From positions 1 to 34,511 of the IMG/VR virus record IMGVR_UViG_3300015265_000012: DNA of 34,511 bases, one strand, 5' to 3'. This document shows, piece by piece, positions 8,238 through 15,631 of the stretch. Position numbers and translations under genes: made by a program. How positions within the stretch are numbered: position 1 is the stretch's first letter; the number at the start of each line of letters is the position of its first letter. The DNA is from a virus. Below the pieces are notes generated by a model that was given only the letters and a program-made list of their open reading frames with translations, was not told the DNA's origin and searched no databases.

Positions 8238-8978
8238 TCAGGGCTTGGCCGTGGCCAGGGCATAGGCGAAAGCATCGGCGAACTCATCCGGGTAGTTGGC
8301 CTTGACGATGTTCTGCGCGATCTTGTGGAACGGGAAAATGGTGCGGTAGGCCGGCGCGCCGTCACTGAAGACAAACACCGGGCGCACCGCGTCGCCATGG
8401 GCCATGGCCTTGCGCTCCCATATGCCTTGCGCGCCATCGACCGCACCACTGAAGAAGCGTTGAGCGTTGCCCTTGCGCTTGCTGCGCTTGCTGTTAGAGG
8501 CGTTGGCCTGATAACCGCCGCGCTGCTCGGCAGCACCCAAGCCCGAAAGGATCTTGAGCATGGTGCCGCGCGAAACGTTGCCGTATTGGTTCAACAGCGA
8601 GGCGTTGGGCAGCGCATACTGGCTCGACTTCATCAGCCCGCGAGCGATCAGGGCCAACTCAAAGCGCTTGTGCGGCCGCAGCCCACCGACAACGGTTTGC
8701 TGTAGGTAGGTGTCCGCCGGCACGCCGGACGTCCACGCATCCTTGAACCAGACCACGGCAGGCTTGCCCTTGGTCGCCGCCCTGACAAACAGGCTATTGA
8801 GCGTGGTCGGGGTCGGCCGATCAAGCCGATCCTTCATCACCGTGATGGTGCCCTTCTTGACCCGCTGGGCCAGCCGGGTCGCGGTCAGTTGCAACACAAA
8901 CGGCAGGTGCTTTTTTTCCAGCTCCTGCATGCCCGCCGTGATCGGCGCCGCATCTAACGACAGATCGAGCTTGAACAT
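8238..8978 (-). CDS. Conserved phage virion-type protein of unknown role
   Basis: A 246-residue protein from ATG 8978 with AAGGGGG just upstream. The layout resembles a family common in proteobacterial prophages, sometimes called a minor tail or neck protein: an N-terminal FKLDLSLDAAPITAGMQEL, then LPFVLQLTATRLAQRVKKG, a conserved DRPTPTTLNSLFVR, VWFKDAW, the block RPHKRFELALIARGLM, GNVSRGTMLKILSGLGAAE and a C-terminal APAYRTIFPFHKIAQ. There is no enzyme motif. It sits upstream of the packaging genes, separated from them by the candidate cos region. I do not assign a function. Confidence 0.65.
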   Translation of the reverse strand: MFKLDLSLDAAPITAGMQELEKKHLPFVLQLTATRLAQRVKKGTITVMKDRLDRPTPTTLNSLFVRAATKGKPAVVWFKDAWTSGVPADTYLQQTVVGGLRPHKRFELALIARGLMKSSQYALPNASLLNQYGNVSRGTMLKILSGLGAAEQRGGYQANASNSKRSKRKGNAQRFFSGAVDGAQGIWERKAMAHGDAVRPVFVFSDGAPAYRTIFPFHKIAQNIVKANYPDEFADAFAYALATAKP

Positions 8979-9231
8979 GTCGCCCCCTTGAATTTGTGCC
9001 GGTTACGTGTCCGGCGTCCGTGCTGTAGGACCGCACTACATGGCGCATAGGGCCGCTTTCGGGGCCAGCAGCTACTGGCGCGCTCCGGGCTCGATATTCT
9101 CTCGTCGGGCCTAGCGATCCCTGGCCGTCGTAACGGCTTTCTGTCGAGGGGATTCATCGTCTCTGTACGGCCGAGAAGGCCCTGGGCTTACTTCATGGCA
9201 CTCACCCTCCGTGACACGTCACAATCGAGCA
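8979..9231. other. 253-base gap with no clear gene
   Basis: The stretch is GC-rich and has several short self-complementary segments. On the minus strand a strong GGAGG is followed by ATG AAG TAA (9187-9195), a two-codon ORF. A 67-codon minus ORF (9157-8954, MNPLDRKPLRRPGIARPDE) overlaps the start of the next gene; its Arg/Pro-rich composition and lack of a ribosome binding site argue against it. A GTGACACGTCAC palindrome lies at 9211-9222. Confidence 0.4.
9211..9222. repeat. GTGAC-family palindrome
   Basis: A perfect 12-bp palindrome, GTGACACGTCAC, just past the stop codon of the 111-residue gene that ends at 9232. Other copies lie at 3624, 10589, 18966 and 22682. Confidence 0.75.
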
Positions 9232-9567
9232 CTAACCAACGAACAGAAGCTGATCGCGAGCCATCAGCACCGCGTTTACAGCCAGCGCACCAAACAGCAG
9301 CCAGTCGAGCACACGCCAGTGCGATCGAATGCTGGTCACGCACACCTCACCCGGCGTCAGATCGGCATACAGCGCAGACGTTGAACCTTCGTCACGCATG
9401 ACCGCGATCGGATCAGGAAAACAACCCACTTCGGTATGGTTGTTGTCGCCGTATAACGTCACCACATCACCATCGGCCACCATGCGAACGGCGGTAACGC
9501 TGTGAAGGCCGCCGCGCTTATCCACGACACGAAAGATCACCGGAACCGCTTGTTTAGATTCGCTCAC
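9232..9567 (-). CDS. Small protein with C-terminal membrane segment
   Basis: A 111-residue protein starting at ATG 9567, overlapping the previous stop by ATGA. The first 85 residues form a beta-rich soluble part (VIFRVVDKRGGLHSVTAV, DGDVVTLYGDN, PGEVCVTSIRSHW). A single hydrophobic helix, LDWLLFGALAVNAVLMA, lies near the C-terminus. It is the third gene of a coupled set after the holin, so a role in lysis timing or superinfection control is possible. I do not recognise the family. Confidence 0.6.
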   Translation of the reverse strand: MSESKQAVPVIFRVVDKRGGLHSVTAVRMVADGDVVTLYGDNNHTEVGCFPDPIAVMRDEGSTSALYADLTPGEVCVTSIRSHWRVLDWLLFGALAVNAVLMARDQLLFVG

Positions 9568-9692
9568 TGGAACACCTCGTTATGCGTAACGGCCGGAGCC
9601 TGACAGGCTTCCGACTCTCGACAATCCACATGCCCCGCGAAGGCGTAAGCCAGCAGGACAACCACAATGCTCAGCCACGGCCGGGGCATCAT
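9564..9692 (-). CDS. 42-residue membrane or secreted peptide between holin and next gene
   Basis: ATG 9692 overlaps the holin TGA (ATGA), and its own TGA overlaps the next ATG in the same way. Such tight double coupling supports a real gene despite its size. MMPRPWLSIVVVLLAYAFAG is a hydrophobic N-terminal segment followed by a short polar tail with two cysteines (CRESEAC). There is no lipobox. Position suggests a lysis accessory peptide, but this is inference. A one-mismatch copy of the GTTAC palindrome (9578-9591) lies in its 3' end. Confidence 0.55.
   Translation of the reverse strand: MMPRPWLSIVVVLLAYAFAGHVDCRESEACQAPAVTHNEVFQ
9578..9591. repeat. GTTAC-family palindrome, one mismatch
   Basis: The sequence CGTTATGCGTAACG differs from the consensus CGTTACNNGTAACG at one position. 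It lies inside the 42-codon gene. Confidence 0.6.
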
Positions 9693-10024
9693 TGGCCCGG
9701 CTCCGACTTCGGCAATTTGGTATCGGCGTAGCGATCGGCCAACTTGCCGACCTTCTTCACACCCAGGAAGCCGACCCAAATGCCAATCGGCTGGGCCAAG
9801 GCCTCAGGCAAGCCGAAGAACGAAAGAAGCCAGATCAGGCTCAGCGACAGCAGAACGCACATCGGGCCTTCAATAAGGGCGTCTTTCAGCGTGCCCCCGG
9901 CGTAAAAAATCCGCAGGGCCGCCATCACCAGCGAGAGAACCCCCGCCCAGACGGTCGAGGAATGCTGACTCAACCACAAAGCCACAAAGGCCCAGGTGTC
10001 GGGTTTGTCCGGCATGTTCGGCAT
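9689..10024 (-). CDS. Phage holin
   Basis: A 111-residue protein from ATG 10024 (MPNMPDKPDTWAF), chosen because GGGAGG stands eight bases upstream. Three hydrophobic segments are visible: one around WAGVLSLVMAALRIFYAGG, one in MCVLLSLSLIWLLSFFG and one in IGIWVGFLGVKKVG, ending in a charged tail (DTKLPKSEPGQ). This matches the lambda-S-like holins of class I topology that open the inner membrane at lysis. It is separated from the endolysin/Rz genes by about 15 kb of regulatory and plasmid genes. It is the first late gene after the candidate late promoter and terminator at 10.06-10.22 kb. Confidence 0.82.
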   Translation of the reverse strand: MPNMPDKPDTWAFVALWLSQHSSTVWAGVLSLVMAALRIFYAGGTLKDALIEGPMCVLLSLSLIWLLSFFGLPEALAQPIGIWVGFLGVKKVGKLADRYADTKLPKSEPGQ

Positions 10025-10056
10025 CTCGATTGCCTCCCGTGGGGTGGGAGAAAGGA

Positions 10057-10090
10057 ATAAAAAAACCCCCGACCTGTGAGGGCCGGGGGC
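10057..10090 (-). terminator. Strong intrinsic terminator upstream of the holin
   Basis: On the minus strand: GCCCCCGGCCCTCACAGG then TCGGGGG, followed by TTTTTTTATT. It sits between the candidate late promoters (10.15-10.22 kb) and the holin ribosome binding site, the same arrangement as lambda pR'-tR'. Confidence 0.85.
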
Positions 10091-10146
10091 TGAATGGACT
10101 GTTTCGCGATGTGTATCGTGGCCGGAACAACACCACAATGACGCAA

Positions 10147-10175
10147 ACGATAGGGGAAACTGCAAAAGGCGTCAA
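10147..10175 (-). promoter_or_regulatory. Candidate late promoter
   Basis: On the minus strand TTGACG (10175-10170) is followed by a 17-base spacer and TATCGT (10152-10147). Transcription would begin near 10140 and meet the terminator at 10090 within about 50 bases. Confidence 0.55.
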
Positions 10176-10190
10176 TCGATTTGTGTAAAA

Positions 10191-10224
10191 AAACACTATT
10201 CGTGTAAAAGCGCGCCACTGTCAA
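10191..10224 (-). promoter_or_regulatory. Second promoter with overlapping CI-type operator (O4)
   Basis: On the minus strand TTGACA (10224-10219) is followed, 18 bases on, by AATAGT (10200-10195). The plus-strand sequence AACACTATTCGTGTAA at 10192-10207 is a near match to the operator consensus TTACAC-N5-GTGTAA and covers the -10 box. A further half site TTGTGTAA lies at 10181-10188. Confidence 0.5.
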
Positions 10225-10246
10225 CCCTTCGCTTTTTAGCCCCACC

Positions 10247-10693
10247 TCACAGCCATAAAGCCCGCTCCAGTTGCGGTAATGCGCAGGGCAATTCACCCGC
10301 CCAAACCCCGCCGCAGCCCCGTGGCATGGGCTTTCTGCAGTGTGCGCAGATTTTGTTTTCGACAACTTCGCGCTGCTGCAGGATCAAATCATGGTCGCGG
10401 CGGATCAGCGTCAGCAGGTACTCGGTTGCGGTATACGGCTCACCCCCAAAGGCCCGGAATTCAAGCCCTTCAGCCAATTTCGCCGCGTCACCCGGCCCGA
10501 TTCTGGCCCGCAACTCCACAACCCCGGCCGCGTCGTCGCGTTCGCGCTGCTCCCGCTTGCGCTGCGCCTCTGGACTTAGGTCCTCAGCGTGACGCGTCAC
10601 AAGGCCGATTTCTTCAGCAACTTGAACAACGGCCTCGATCCGAGCCGCGACACGCTCGGCCTCTTCGTACTGCTCCAGGGCGCTCAGGGTCAT
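10247..10693 (-). CDS. Hypothetical protein with C-terminal Cys-rich motif
   Basis: A 148-residue protein from ATG 10693 with GAGGA eight bases upstream. The N-terminal two-thirds are charged and helical, with VAARIEAVVQVAEEIGLV and a coiled-coil-like SPEAQRKREQRERDD. The C-terminus contains ICAHCRKPMPRGCGG followed by a later Cys (ELPCAL), a possible zinc-binding knuckle. It follows the recombinase gene with a 40-base gap and ends just before the late-promoter region. I do not recognise the family. A GTGACGCGTCAC palindrome lies at 10589-10600 inside the gene. Confidence 0.6.
   Translation of the reverse strand: MTLSALEQYEEAERVAARIEAVVQVAEEIGLVTRHAEDLSPEAQRKREQRERDDAAGVVELRARIGPGDAAKLAEGLEFRAFGGEPYTATEYLLTLIRRDHDLILQQREVVENKICAHCRKPMPRGCGGVWAGELPCALPQLERALWL
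10589..10600. repeat. GTGAC-family palindrome
   Basis: Perfect GTGACGCGTCAC inside the Cys-rich protein gene, identical to the copy at 18966. Confidence 0.75.
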
Positions 10694-10733
10694 GTTTAAA
10701 ATCCTCTTGTATGATTAATTTGGTTATAGGGCT

Positions 10734-11999
10734 TCAGGCCAGCCAGCCCGAGGGGTCCAGGGCTTTCGGCTTTTCCGCCCGTCTTGCTCCTGTCTTGTCC
10801 TGCAACGCGTCAAACCCTTGGGCATCAAGCCAGGCGTGCCAGCGCTCCAGGGCGTTGCGCTTGACCGACTCGCCCAGGGCTTGGAAGTAGGTGCGCTCTA
10901 ATTCGGACAGGGCATGGTTCAGCAGCAGCTTGCCCACCAACGAATCGACGCCGAGGTTTGCCCATATAGAAGGCGCGAGCTTGCGCAGGTCGTGACTGGT
11001 CCATTCGCCGGCGCCGTAGCGGGTGAAGACGGCAAAGGCCTGGCTACGCGACATCGGTCGGCCGGCATGGGTGCTTGAGGGGAACAGGTAGGCTCCGACA
11101 TAGCCCCGGGCCTTTTGGCTGTCGCGATAGCGCTGGAAAAAGGCCACGGCTTGCGGGGTCAGCGGCAACAGGTGGTCGCGGTGGGATTTGGTGTCAGCGG
11201 CCGGAATGAACCACTCCCCCGCCTCCAGATGAATGTTTTTCCACTTGGCCAGGCGCGTCTCACTGATCCGCGTGGCATGGGTCAGCATCACCACCAGCAA
11301 CGCCACGGCGGCCGGATCACTGGCAAAGGCCTCGGTCCAGTCGGCCAGCAGGTCGACCACGGCAACGTGCCGCAAGCGCGCGCCCTTGGGCTTGATCTTG
11401 GCTTTGGTGAAGTGCTTGAACGACACCCCAAGCAATGGGTTGACGGTGACTTTCTTCAGCACCAGGGCCGTGCCGAACACCACTTTCAACACGTCCAGCA
11501 TCGACTTGATGTAGGCCAGGCTGTACTCGGCTTGCATGTGCCGGATCAGGTGGCCGTCGATGGTGTCGGCATTCAGCTTATTCAGGTGCAGATCACCCAG
11601 GGCCGGCAGCAACTGGCAGCGGATCGCCGACAGCGTCGACCCGCGCCGGCTCTTCGACAGGCCTCGATCGGTCACCAGGCGCTCGGCGTACCATTCCAGC
11701 ACCTGGCCGACCCGCTCCCAGCCATCCACGGTGGCCGGTGCCGCCGGATCAGCCAGCAAACGCGCCTGCACCGCCGGCAGGCTGTCGAGCATCACCCGCG
11801 CCGGCACGTCGGGCCAGTTCGCGGCCTTCCTCCAGATGTCGCCCTTGTTATGCCGGACAACGTGCCAACTGCCCTTGCTCCGGTCGTGACGGTAACGAAA
11901 GCGCAGCGGGTGCCGGGGGTCGTTGAGTTCGGTAATGCTCGGATCGCTGGCATGTCGCTTAATCACGGCATCGGACAGGGTAACGCTCAGGGTGGTCAT
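10734..11999 (-). CDS. int: Tyrosine recombinase (phage integrase family)
   Basis: A 421-residue tyrosine recombinase from ATG 11999, with GAGG eight bases upstream. A SAM-like core-binding domain lies at about 95-180. The catalytic domain follows with all expected residues: Arg244 (HATRISETRL), Lys271 (ADTKSHRDHLLPL), His336/Arg339 (TSHDLRKLAPSI), His362 (LLNHALSELERTYFQ) and nucleophile Tyr371. It could integrate the genome, or resolve multimers of a circular plasmid form as P1 Cre does. Genes on both sides of it are phage genes, so it does not sit at a host junction. No direct repeat marking attP is recognisable in the 40-base downstream or 126-base upstream gap. Confidence 0.93.
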   Translation of the reverse strand: MTTLSVTLSDAVIKRHASDPSITELNDPRHPLRFRYRHDRSKGSWHVVRHNKGDIWRKAANWPDVPARVMLDSLPAVQARLLADPAAPATVDGWERVGQVLEWYAERLVTDRGLSKSRRGSTLSAIRCQLLPALGDLHLNKLNADTIDGHLIRHMQAEYSLAYIKSMLDVLKVVFGTALVLKKVTVNPLLGVSFKHFTKAKIKPKGARLRHVAVVDLLADWTEAFASDPAAVALLVVMLTHATRISETRLAKWKNIHLEAGEWFIPAADTKSHRDHLLPLTPQAVAFFQRYRDSQKARGYVGAYLFPSSTHAGRPMSRSQAFAVFTRYGAGEWTSHDLRKLAPSIWANLGVDSLVGKLLLNHALSELERTYFQALGESVKRNALERWHAWLDAQGFDALQDKTGARRAEKPKALDPSGWLA

Positions 12000-12125
12000 G
12001 GTGCGGGCCTCACAGCCACCCACGGCCAGGCCGGCGGGCGGCGTTGTCTTTCTTCAGGCAAAGCAAAGCCCTGACGCATGCGCGCCGGGATCGCCAGATC
12101 TAATGTGTTGCGGGGGTGAAACGCG

Positions 12126-13070
12126 CTATTGAAGCCGGCTCAACGTCTGCTGAAGCCGCTGGCCCAGCCAGCGCACCACCGGGACAGCCTTGCTGTTGCC
12201 CAGGGCCTTGTAACGCGGACCATCCGGGCACAACTCGGCGGGCTTGCCGCGCCAGGGAATCAGGGTGTAGTTGTCAGCGAATCCCTGACAGCGCTCCCAC
12301 TCGACGGGAGTGGTTCGGCGCACCCCTTCTGACTCCAGCACATATGCCTCTCGGTCATCGAGAGAGCCACCCCCTTGCGCCGTGAGAGTAGGGTGAACGG
12401 GCTCCTGTGCAGGCCGTCCCGGCGGGCTATCCCGGCGCGTGCCTTCGCGCTCAAAAAGTACTTCGGCGGGATCGAATCCGTCTCTAGCACTCGCGATAAC
12501 GAACACACGGCGGCGGCGTTGTGCCAGGCCGAAATATTGGGCGTCCAGGACCCGCCACGCGATTGCTCTCTGGGGTCCATACACACAACCAGCGTCCGGC
12601 CATTTCTTCCCTGAAGGCTGCAATTCGCAATCCTCCCCAGCCAGCGCGCCAAGAAAGCATCCGAAGGCGTTCCCCTTGTCGCTGAGGACACCCGGGACGT
12701 TTTCCCAGGTAAGCACACAGGCGGGCTTTCGCTGACCTGCTCGAACATAGTCAACTGCATCTGCAAGCTCCACGTATTTGATGGTTAGAGCACCACGCGG
12801 ATCGGCCAGGCCTTCGCGCATGCCACCGACACTGAAGGCCTGGCACGGCGTCCCACCCACCAACAGGTCCGGCGCCGGGATCTTTCCAGCCAGCACCATG
12901 GCCGGGAGCCGCGTCATGTCGCCATGGTTCGGCGTGTCCGGGTAGTGATGGGCCAGCAGCGCCGAGGGGAAACGGTCGATTTCAGCGAACCACTCCGGCT
13001 CAAACCCCAGCGGATGCCAGGCCACCGTTGCCGCCTCGATGCCGCTGCACACGCTGCCATAGCTCAGCAT
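12126..13070 (-). CDS. C5-cytosine DNA methyltransferase
   Basis: A 314-residue enzyme from ATG 13070 (MLSYGSVCSGIEAATVAW, motif I); a TTG six bases earlier is also possible. The catalytic Pro-Cys loop is GGTPCQAFSVGG with Cys76. Motif VI is ENVPG near 123, motif VIII is QRRRRVFVI near 185, and GNSKAVPVVRWLG at the C-terminus gives motifs IX/X. All catalytic motifs are intact. The target-recognition segment is short, so the specificity cannot be read from sequence. No partner restriction enzyme is seen, so it is an orphan, probably modifying phage DNA against host restriction. It lies in the early/middle operon between a small gene and the recombinase. Confidence 0.93.
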   Translation of the reverse strand: MLSYGSVCSGIEAATVAWHPLGFEPEWFAEIDRFPSALLAHHYPDTPNHGDMTRLPAMVLAGKIPAPDLLVGGTPCQAFSVGGMREGLADPRGALTIKYVELADAVDYVRAGQRKPACVLTWENVPGVLSDKGNAFGCFLGALAGEDCELQPSGKKWPDAGCVYGPQRAIAWRVLDAQYFGLAQRRRRVFVIASARDGFDPAEVLFEREGTRRDSPPGRPAQEPVHPTLTAQGGGSLDDREAYVLESEGVRRTTPVEWERCQGFADNYTLIPWRGKPAELCPDGPRYKALGNSKAVPVVRWLGQRLQQTLSRLQ

Positions 13071-13534
13071 GGGCAATTGCCCGTTTGCACCGCAAAACCG
13101 TCCACCAACAGCGCGAAGGCCTCAGCGAATACCTGCGAGGCATCCGGGGTAACCCTTGGCCATCCGGCCATGGCCTCGCCACCCGCTATGTACGCGGCCG
13201 CCTCCAGATCGCCCAGGACAGACGCGCCGGTATAGAAGTCGCTCGCGCGCGGGCCATAGAGGCGCCCCCCCAAGCCCACCAGCCAGCAGGCCGAAGCAAA
13301 GGCCGTCAACGGCTTAACGAACAGAAGGCAATGCGCGGACGGCGCTTCCCAGCCGCCGGCAAAATGGAAGCCGTGCAGATCCGCGCCCGGGCGCTGCCGC
13401 TCTAGATGCCCGGCCGACAACTGAGACGGCAACGCGCCACGGCCAGACTCGGCATGCACCGCAAACCCCAGCGCTTGACCAACCGCGTACAAGCTCGCCC
13501 CTTCAAAACCGGCAAAAAGTGGGTGCATGGTCAT
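13064..13534 (-). CDS. Hypothetical protein, early/middle operon
   Basis: A 156-residue protein from ATG 13534 (MTMHPLFAGFEGASLYAVG), coupled by ATGA to the upstream Q-like gene and overlapping the methyltransferase start by 7 bases. It is Ala/Gly-rich with several aromatic residues (HGFHFAGGWEAPSAHCLL, FYTGASVLGDLEAAAYIAGG). No transmembrane segment or known motif is clear. I do not recognise it. Confidence 0.6.
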   Translation of the reverse strand: MTMHPLFAGFEGASLYAVGQALGFAVHAESGRGALPSQLSAGHLERQRPGADLHGFHFAGGWEAPSAHCLLFVKPLTAFASACWLVGLGGRLYGPRASDFYTGASVLGDLEAAAYIAGGEAMAGWPRVTPDASQVFAEAFALLVDGFAVQTGNCPC

Positions 13535-13953
13535 TTGATCCCCAACAACGCTTCAATGATTGCGCGCGCCTCAGCGAGGCGACCGCGATAGGTTCTCAGG
13601 CTCACGCCCAGGGCTTCTGCCTTTTCAAACTGGCCGATGCCGTCCTGTTCATAGCCAGCGATGTTTCGCCGCATAGCGACGGCCAACCAGTTCGCGCCGT
13701 ACTCCAGGCGCAGCACGTCAGCGCGCAGCGGATCAACAACAAACATGCTCAACACAGCCGCCTCGATCATGCTTTCGAGGCCATCCACCGGGCCGCTGAC
13801 CGGGCCTGAGCCGCCGAAAAAGATTTCACCCTTGTTGTCGATCAACTTGGCCAGCATGGACTTGCCACTGGAGCCGCCGCTATCGGGCCAGCTCCAGCGG
13901 GCCCACAGCTCCAGGGCGTGGTCCAGACGGTTATTGCTCTTGCGTCTTGCCAT
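13531..13953 (-). CDS. Q-like antitermination / late regulator candidate
   Basis: A 140-residue protein from ATG 13953 (MARRKSNNRLDHALELWARW). The basic N-terminus with the LDHALELWARW pattern and the C-terminal helix-turn-helix (FEKAEALGVSLRTYRGRLAEARAIIEALL, like sigma region 4) fit the small Q/ArpU-type late regulators of phages. Its place at the end of the early operon supports this, as does the terminator just after the candidate late promoter at 10.06 kb. Further terminators within the late genes point the same way. Assignment is by pattern and context, not a certain family match. Confidence 0.5.
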   Translation of the reverse strand: MARRKSNNRLDHALELWARWSWPDSGGSSGKSMLAKLIDNKGEIFFGGSGPVSGPVDGLESMIEAAVLSMFVVDPLRADVLRLEYGANWLAVAMRRNIAGYEQDGIGQFEKAEALGVSLRTYRGRLAEARAIIEALLGIK

Positions 13954-13964
13954 CCCCGCCCCCT

Positions 13965-14177
13965 TTAGCCGCCGGCTTCAGGCGTCAGCTTGTAGCCATT
14001 ACGTTGCCCACTTTTGCAGGCCGGAAACTTGAGGCCACTGGCACAAACTGGAAGCCCGAACACGTACTCGGCACGCACACAGACGGCGCAGCCCAGCGCG
14101 CGCAGCTCTTGCGCCTCGACGATCTTGGCCGGATCGCCATAGGCGTATCGCGGCAGCGCTCGGCTACTCGGCTGCAT
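13965..14177 (-). CDS. Small Cys-rich protein
   Basis: A 70-residue protein from ATG 14177 (MQPSSRALPRYAYGDPAKIV), with GGGGAA upstream and a 14-base overlap with the preceding gene. Cysteines in LGCAVCVRAEYVFGLPVC and FPACKSGQRNGYKL suggest a zinc-binding fold. Small proteins of this type are common in the early operons of Pseudomonas phages. Role unknown. Confidence 0.6.
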   Translation of the reverse strand: MQPSSRALPRYAYGDPAKIVEAQELRALGCAVCVRAEYVFGLPVCASGLKFPACKSGQRNGYKLTPEAGG

Positions 14178-14625
14178 TCGCCAATTCCCCGAGCGCGGCG
14201 CGCACGCTGCCACTGCGCGACAGATAAGCCAGACCTGCCTCCGACAACCCTTCCAGCGGCTCACGCACATGGGCAAAGCCGGCGTGACCATCCGTGACCA
14301 TCAGATCGCCGAGACGAATGTGTACCGTGCCCGATGGGCGGCTGTAGAGGTGCCACACGAACCCACCGCGTCGACGGATTTCGTCCGCTTCCAGCTCACT
14401 CAGACAATGCGCAATTACCACGCCGTCGACCGGCGCAGGCCCGCCCTGGGCATCCGTCGGACCATCAAGGAAAGCCCGCAAAATATCCACTCGGCGCCGC
14501 GCGAAGTCCGCGCTCGGGGTTGCCTGGGCAAAAGCGGCCAGCCGCGCCTTGCCGGAAGTGACCAGGCGATCGGCAATTTCCAATCGCTCTTTGGGGTGAC
14601 CACCGACCAGTGCAATCAATAACAA
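14164..14625 (-). CDS. Degenerate nucleotide-kinase-like protein
   Basis: A 153-residue protein starting at TTG 14625, supported by AAGGGG six bases upstream. LLIALVGGHPKERLEIADRL is placed like a P-loop start (strand, Gly-rich turn, helix), but the GxxxxGK(S/T) signature is missing. The later stretch GVVIAHCLSELEADEIRRRGG resembles the conserved block of phage dNMP kinases that reads like VVxPDVRFxNEAxxIRxxGG, and GDLMVTDGHAG resembles the region after it. I read it as a member of that fold that has lost ATP binding, or a derived regulator. Enzyme function is not supported. Confidence 0.45.
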   Translation of the reverse strand: MLLIALVGGHPKERLEIADRLVTSGKARLAAFAQATPSADFARRRVDILRAFLDGPTDAQGGPAPVDGVVIAHCLSELEADEIRRRGGFVWHLYSRPSGTVHIRLGDLMVTDGHAGFAHVREPLEGLSEAGLAYLSRSGSVRAALGELANAAE

Positions 14626-14647
14626 GGAATTCCCCTTGGGCTCACCA

Positions 14648-15211
14648 TCAACGGTGGGCCGCCTCTAATTTGGTTTGGCGCACAGTCTTCAAAAAGGTAT
14701 GCAGGCTGGCCGGGGAAAACCCCGCACCGTCCTTAATTGCCAGCTCTACGGCGGCATTCATTTCTTCAATCGTGACGTTCGTCGCACACCAGCGACGGAA
14801 CAAAGATTGGTTGTAAGGGTCTTTCCCTTGGTCCTCGGACAGACCCAGCTCAGTGACAAACCACAGGCGCCACTCATTGGCGACCCGGGGCAACTGAAGT
14901 GGGGGCAGGAAGGCAGGAAAGTCCGCGAGCGTGATGCGTAACGGCGACCCGGGCTCCGCACCTTGCTCCATCACCAGGAAGCCGTCTGCGGCCAGATAGG
15001 ACAGGAACAAGTTCAGCTCCAAAGGACCGACCTGCAGGGCGTCACGCCAGTCGCTGGCCGCCAGCTCGATCAGGCCGGCGCACCGCGAGGGACTGGCGGC
15101 AAATTGCTCCAGCAACTTGACCAGCCGGGCGAATCCGGGCGGGCCGAAACGCTGCTCAACCTTGAGCACGATCGGCAGCGCGGAAAAATCCGGCGGCAGG
15201 CTAAGCGACAT
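14648..15211 (-). CDS. Hypothetical early protein, possible replication or DNA-binding role
   Basis: A 187-residue protein from ATG 15211 (MSLSLPPDFSALPIVLKVEQ), overlapping the Cro-like gene by 11 bases. The N-terminal half resembles the winged-helix domains of phage replication-type proteins (RFGPPGFARLVKLLEQFAA, PLELNLFLSYLAADGFLVME). The C-terminal part YNQSLFRRWCATNVTIEEMNAAVELAIKDG resembles DnaT/O-like C-terminal regions only in a general way. It is the second gene of the early operon, a slot that often holds a replication gene. Confidence 0.5.
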   Translation of the reverse strand: MSLSLPPDFSALPIVLKVEQRFGPPGFARLVKLLEQFAASPSRCAGLIELAASDWRDALQVGPLELNLFLSYLAADGFLVMEQGAEPGSPLRITLADFPAFLPPLQLPRVANEWRLWFVTELGLSEDQGKDPYNQSLFRRWCATNVTIEEMNAAVELAIKDGAGFSPASLHTFLKTVRQTKLEAAHR

Positions 15212-15461
15212 TGCGACCACCGACCTCAATGGCCGAGCGCGCGAAAGGGATGTAGATGCCGTTCCAATCTACGGCACCTTTGGATTTGATGGTGATGTTC
15301 AGGGCCGCACCGAAGGACGGAACCCGGTCGCGGCGATACCACGCGTACACCGTGCGTGGTTTTTCACCCAAAAGGTCAGCCACCGAGCGGATAGCCGCCA
15401 AGCTGGCCTTTCTAGGCGGCTCGACGCCCGACACGCTTTCAATCCACGGATTCAGTTCCAC
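15201..15461 (-). CDS. Cro-like DNA-binding regulator
   Basis: An 86-residue protein from GTG 15461 (MELNPWIESVSGVEPPRKAS), with AGGA nine bases upstream. A helix-turn-helix is visible in SLAAIRSVADLLGEKPRTVYAWYRR. It is the first gene of the leftward early operon, divergent from the CI-like repressor, with operator O1 (15476-15492) just upstream. This is the classic cro position. Confidence 0.7.
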   Translation of the reverse strand: MELNPWIESVSGVEPPRKASLAAIRSVADLLGEKPRTVYAWYRRDRVPSFGAALNITIKSKGAVDWNGIYIPFARSAIEVGGRNVA

Positions 15462-15475
15462 GAAACGACGTCCTA

Positions 15476-15492
15476 TTACACGATTAGTGTAA
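15476..15492. promoter_or_regulatory. Operator O1 (CI/Cro type)
   Basis: Perfect inverted repeat TTACAC-GATTA-GTGTAA. It overlaps the start region of the leftward promoter (see 15493-15526). Confidence 0.75.
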
Positions 15493-15526
15493 GTCTATTT
15501 CGAGCACCTCCCATTCTTCAAGCTTT
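15493..15526 (-). promoter_or_regulatory. Leftward early promoter (cro operon)
   Basis: On the minus strand TTGAAG, an 18-base spacer and TAGACT (ending next to O1) give a plausible sigma70 promoter. O1 lies at the expected start site, where bound repressor would block it. Confidence 0.5.
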
Positions 15527-15539
15527 TTTTCGACCCCTG

Positions 15540-15577
15540 TACACTTAATGTGTATATTTCTACGGGATAGATATAAT
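15540..15577 (+). promoter_or_regulatory. Operator O2 and repressor promoter
   Basis: TACAC-TTAAT-GTGTA at 15540-15554 is a perfect operator. A consensus -10 TATAAT lies at 15572-15577, placing the -35 region inside O2, as in PRM-type promoters controlled by their own product. Confidence 0.6.
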
Positions 15578-15631
15578 ATTCAATTAATTGCCAAGGCTAT
15601 AAACCTCACGGCGCCCATTGAGAGATTGCGC

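Noticed and set aside
10694-10733. attP next to the recombinase gene
   Set aside because: The gap is only 40 bp, AT-rich but without an identifiable core or arm repeats; no tRNA-like 3' end is seen.
12260-12766. 168-codon minus frame inside the methyltransferase gene
   Set aside because: It overlaps conserved methyltransferase motifs in another frame. Although some phrases look protein-like, there is no RBS and no frameshift is needed to explain the intact enzyme.
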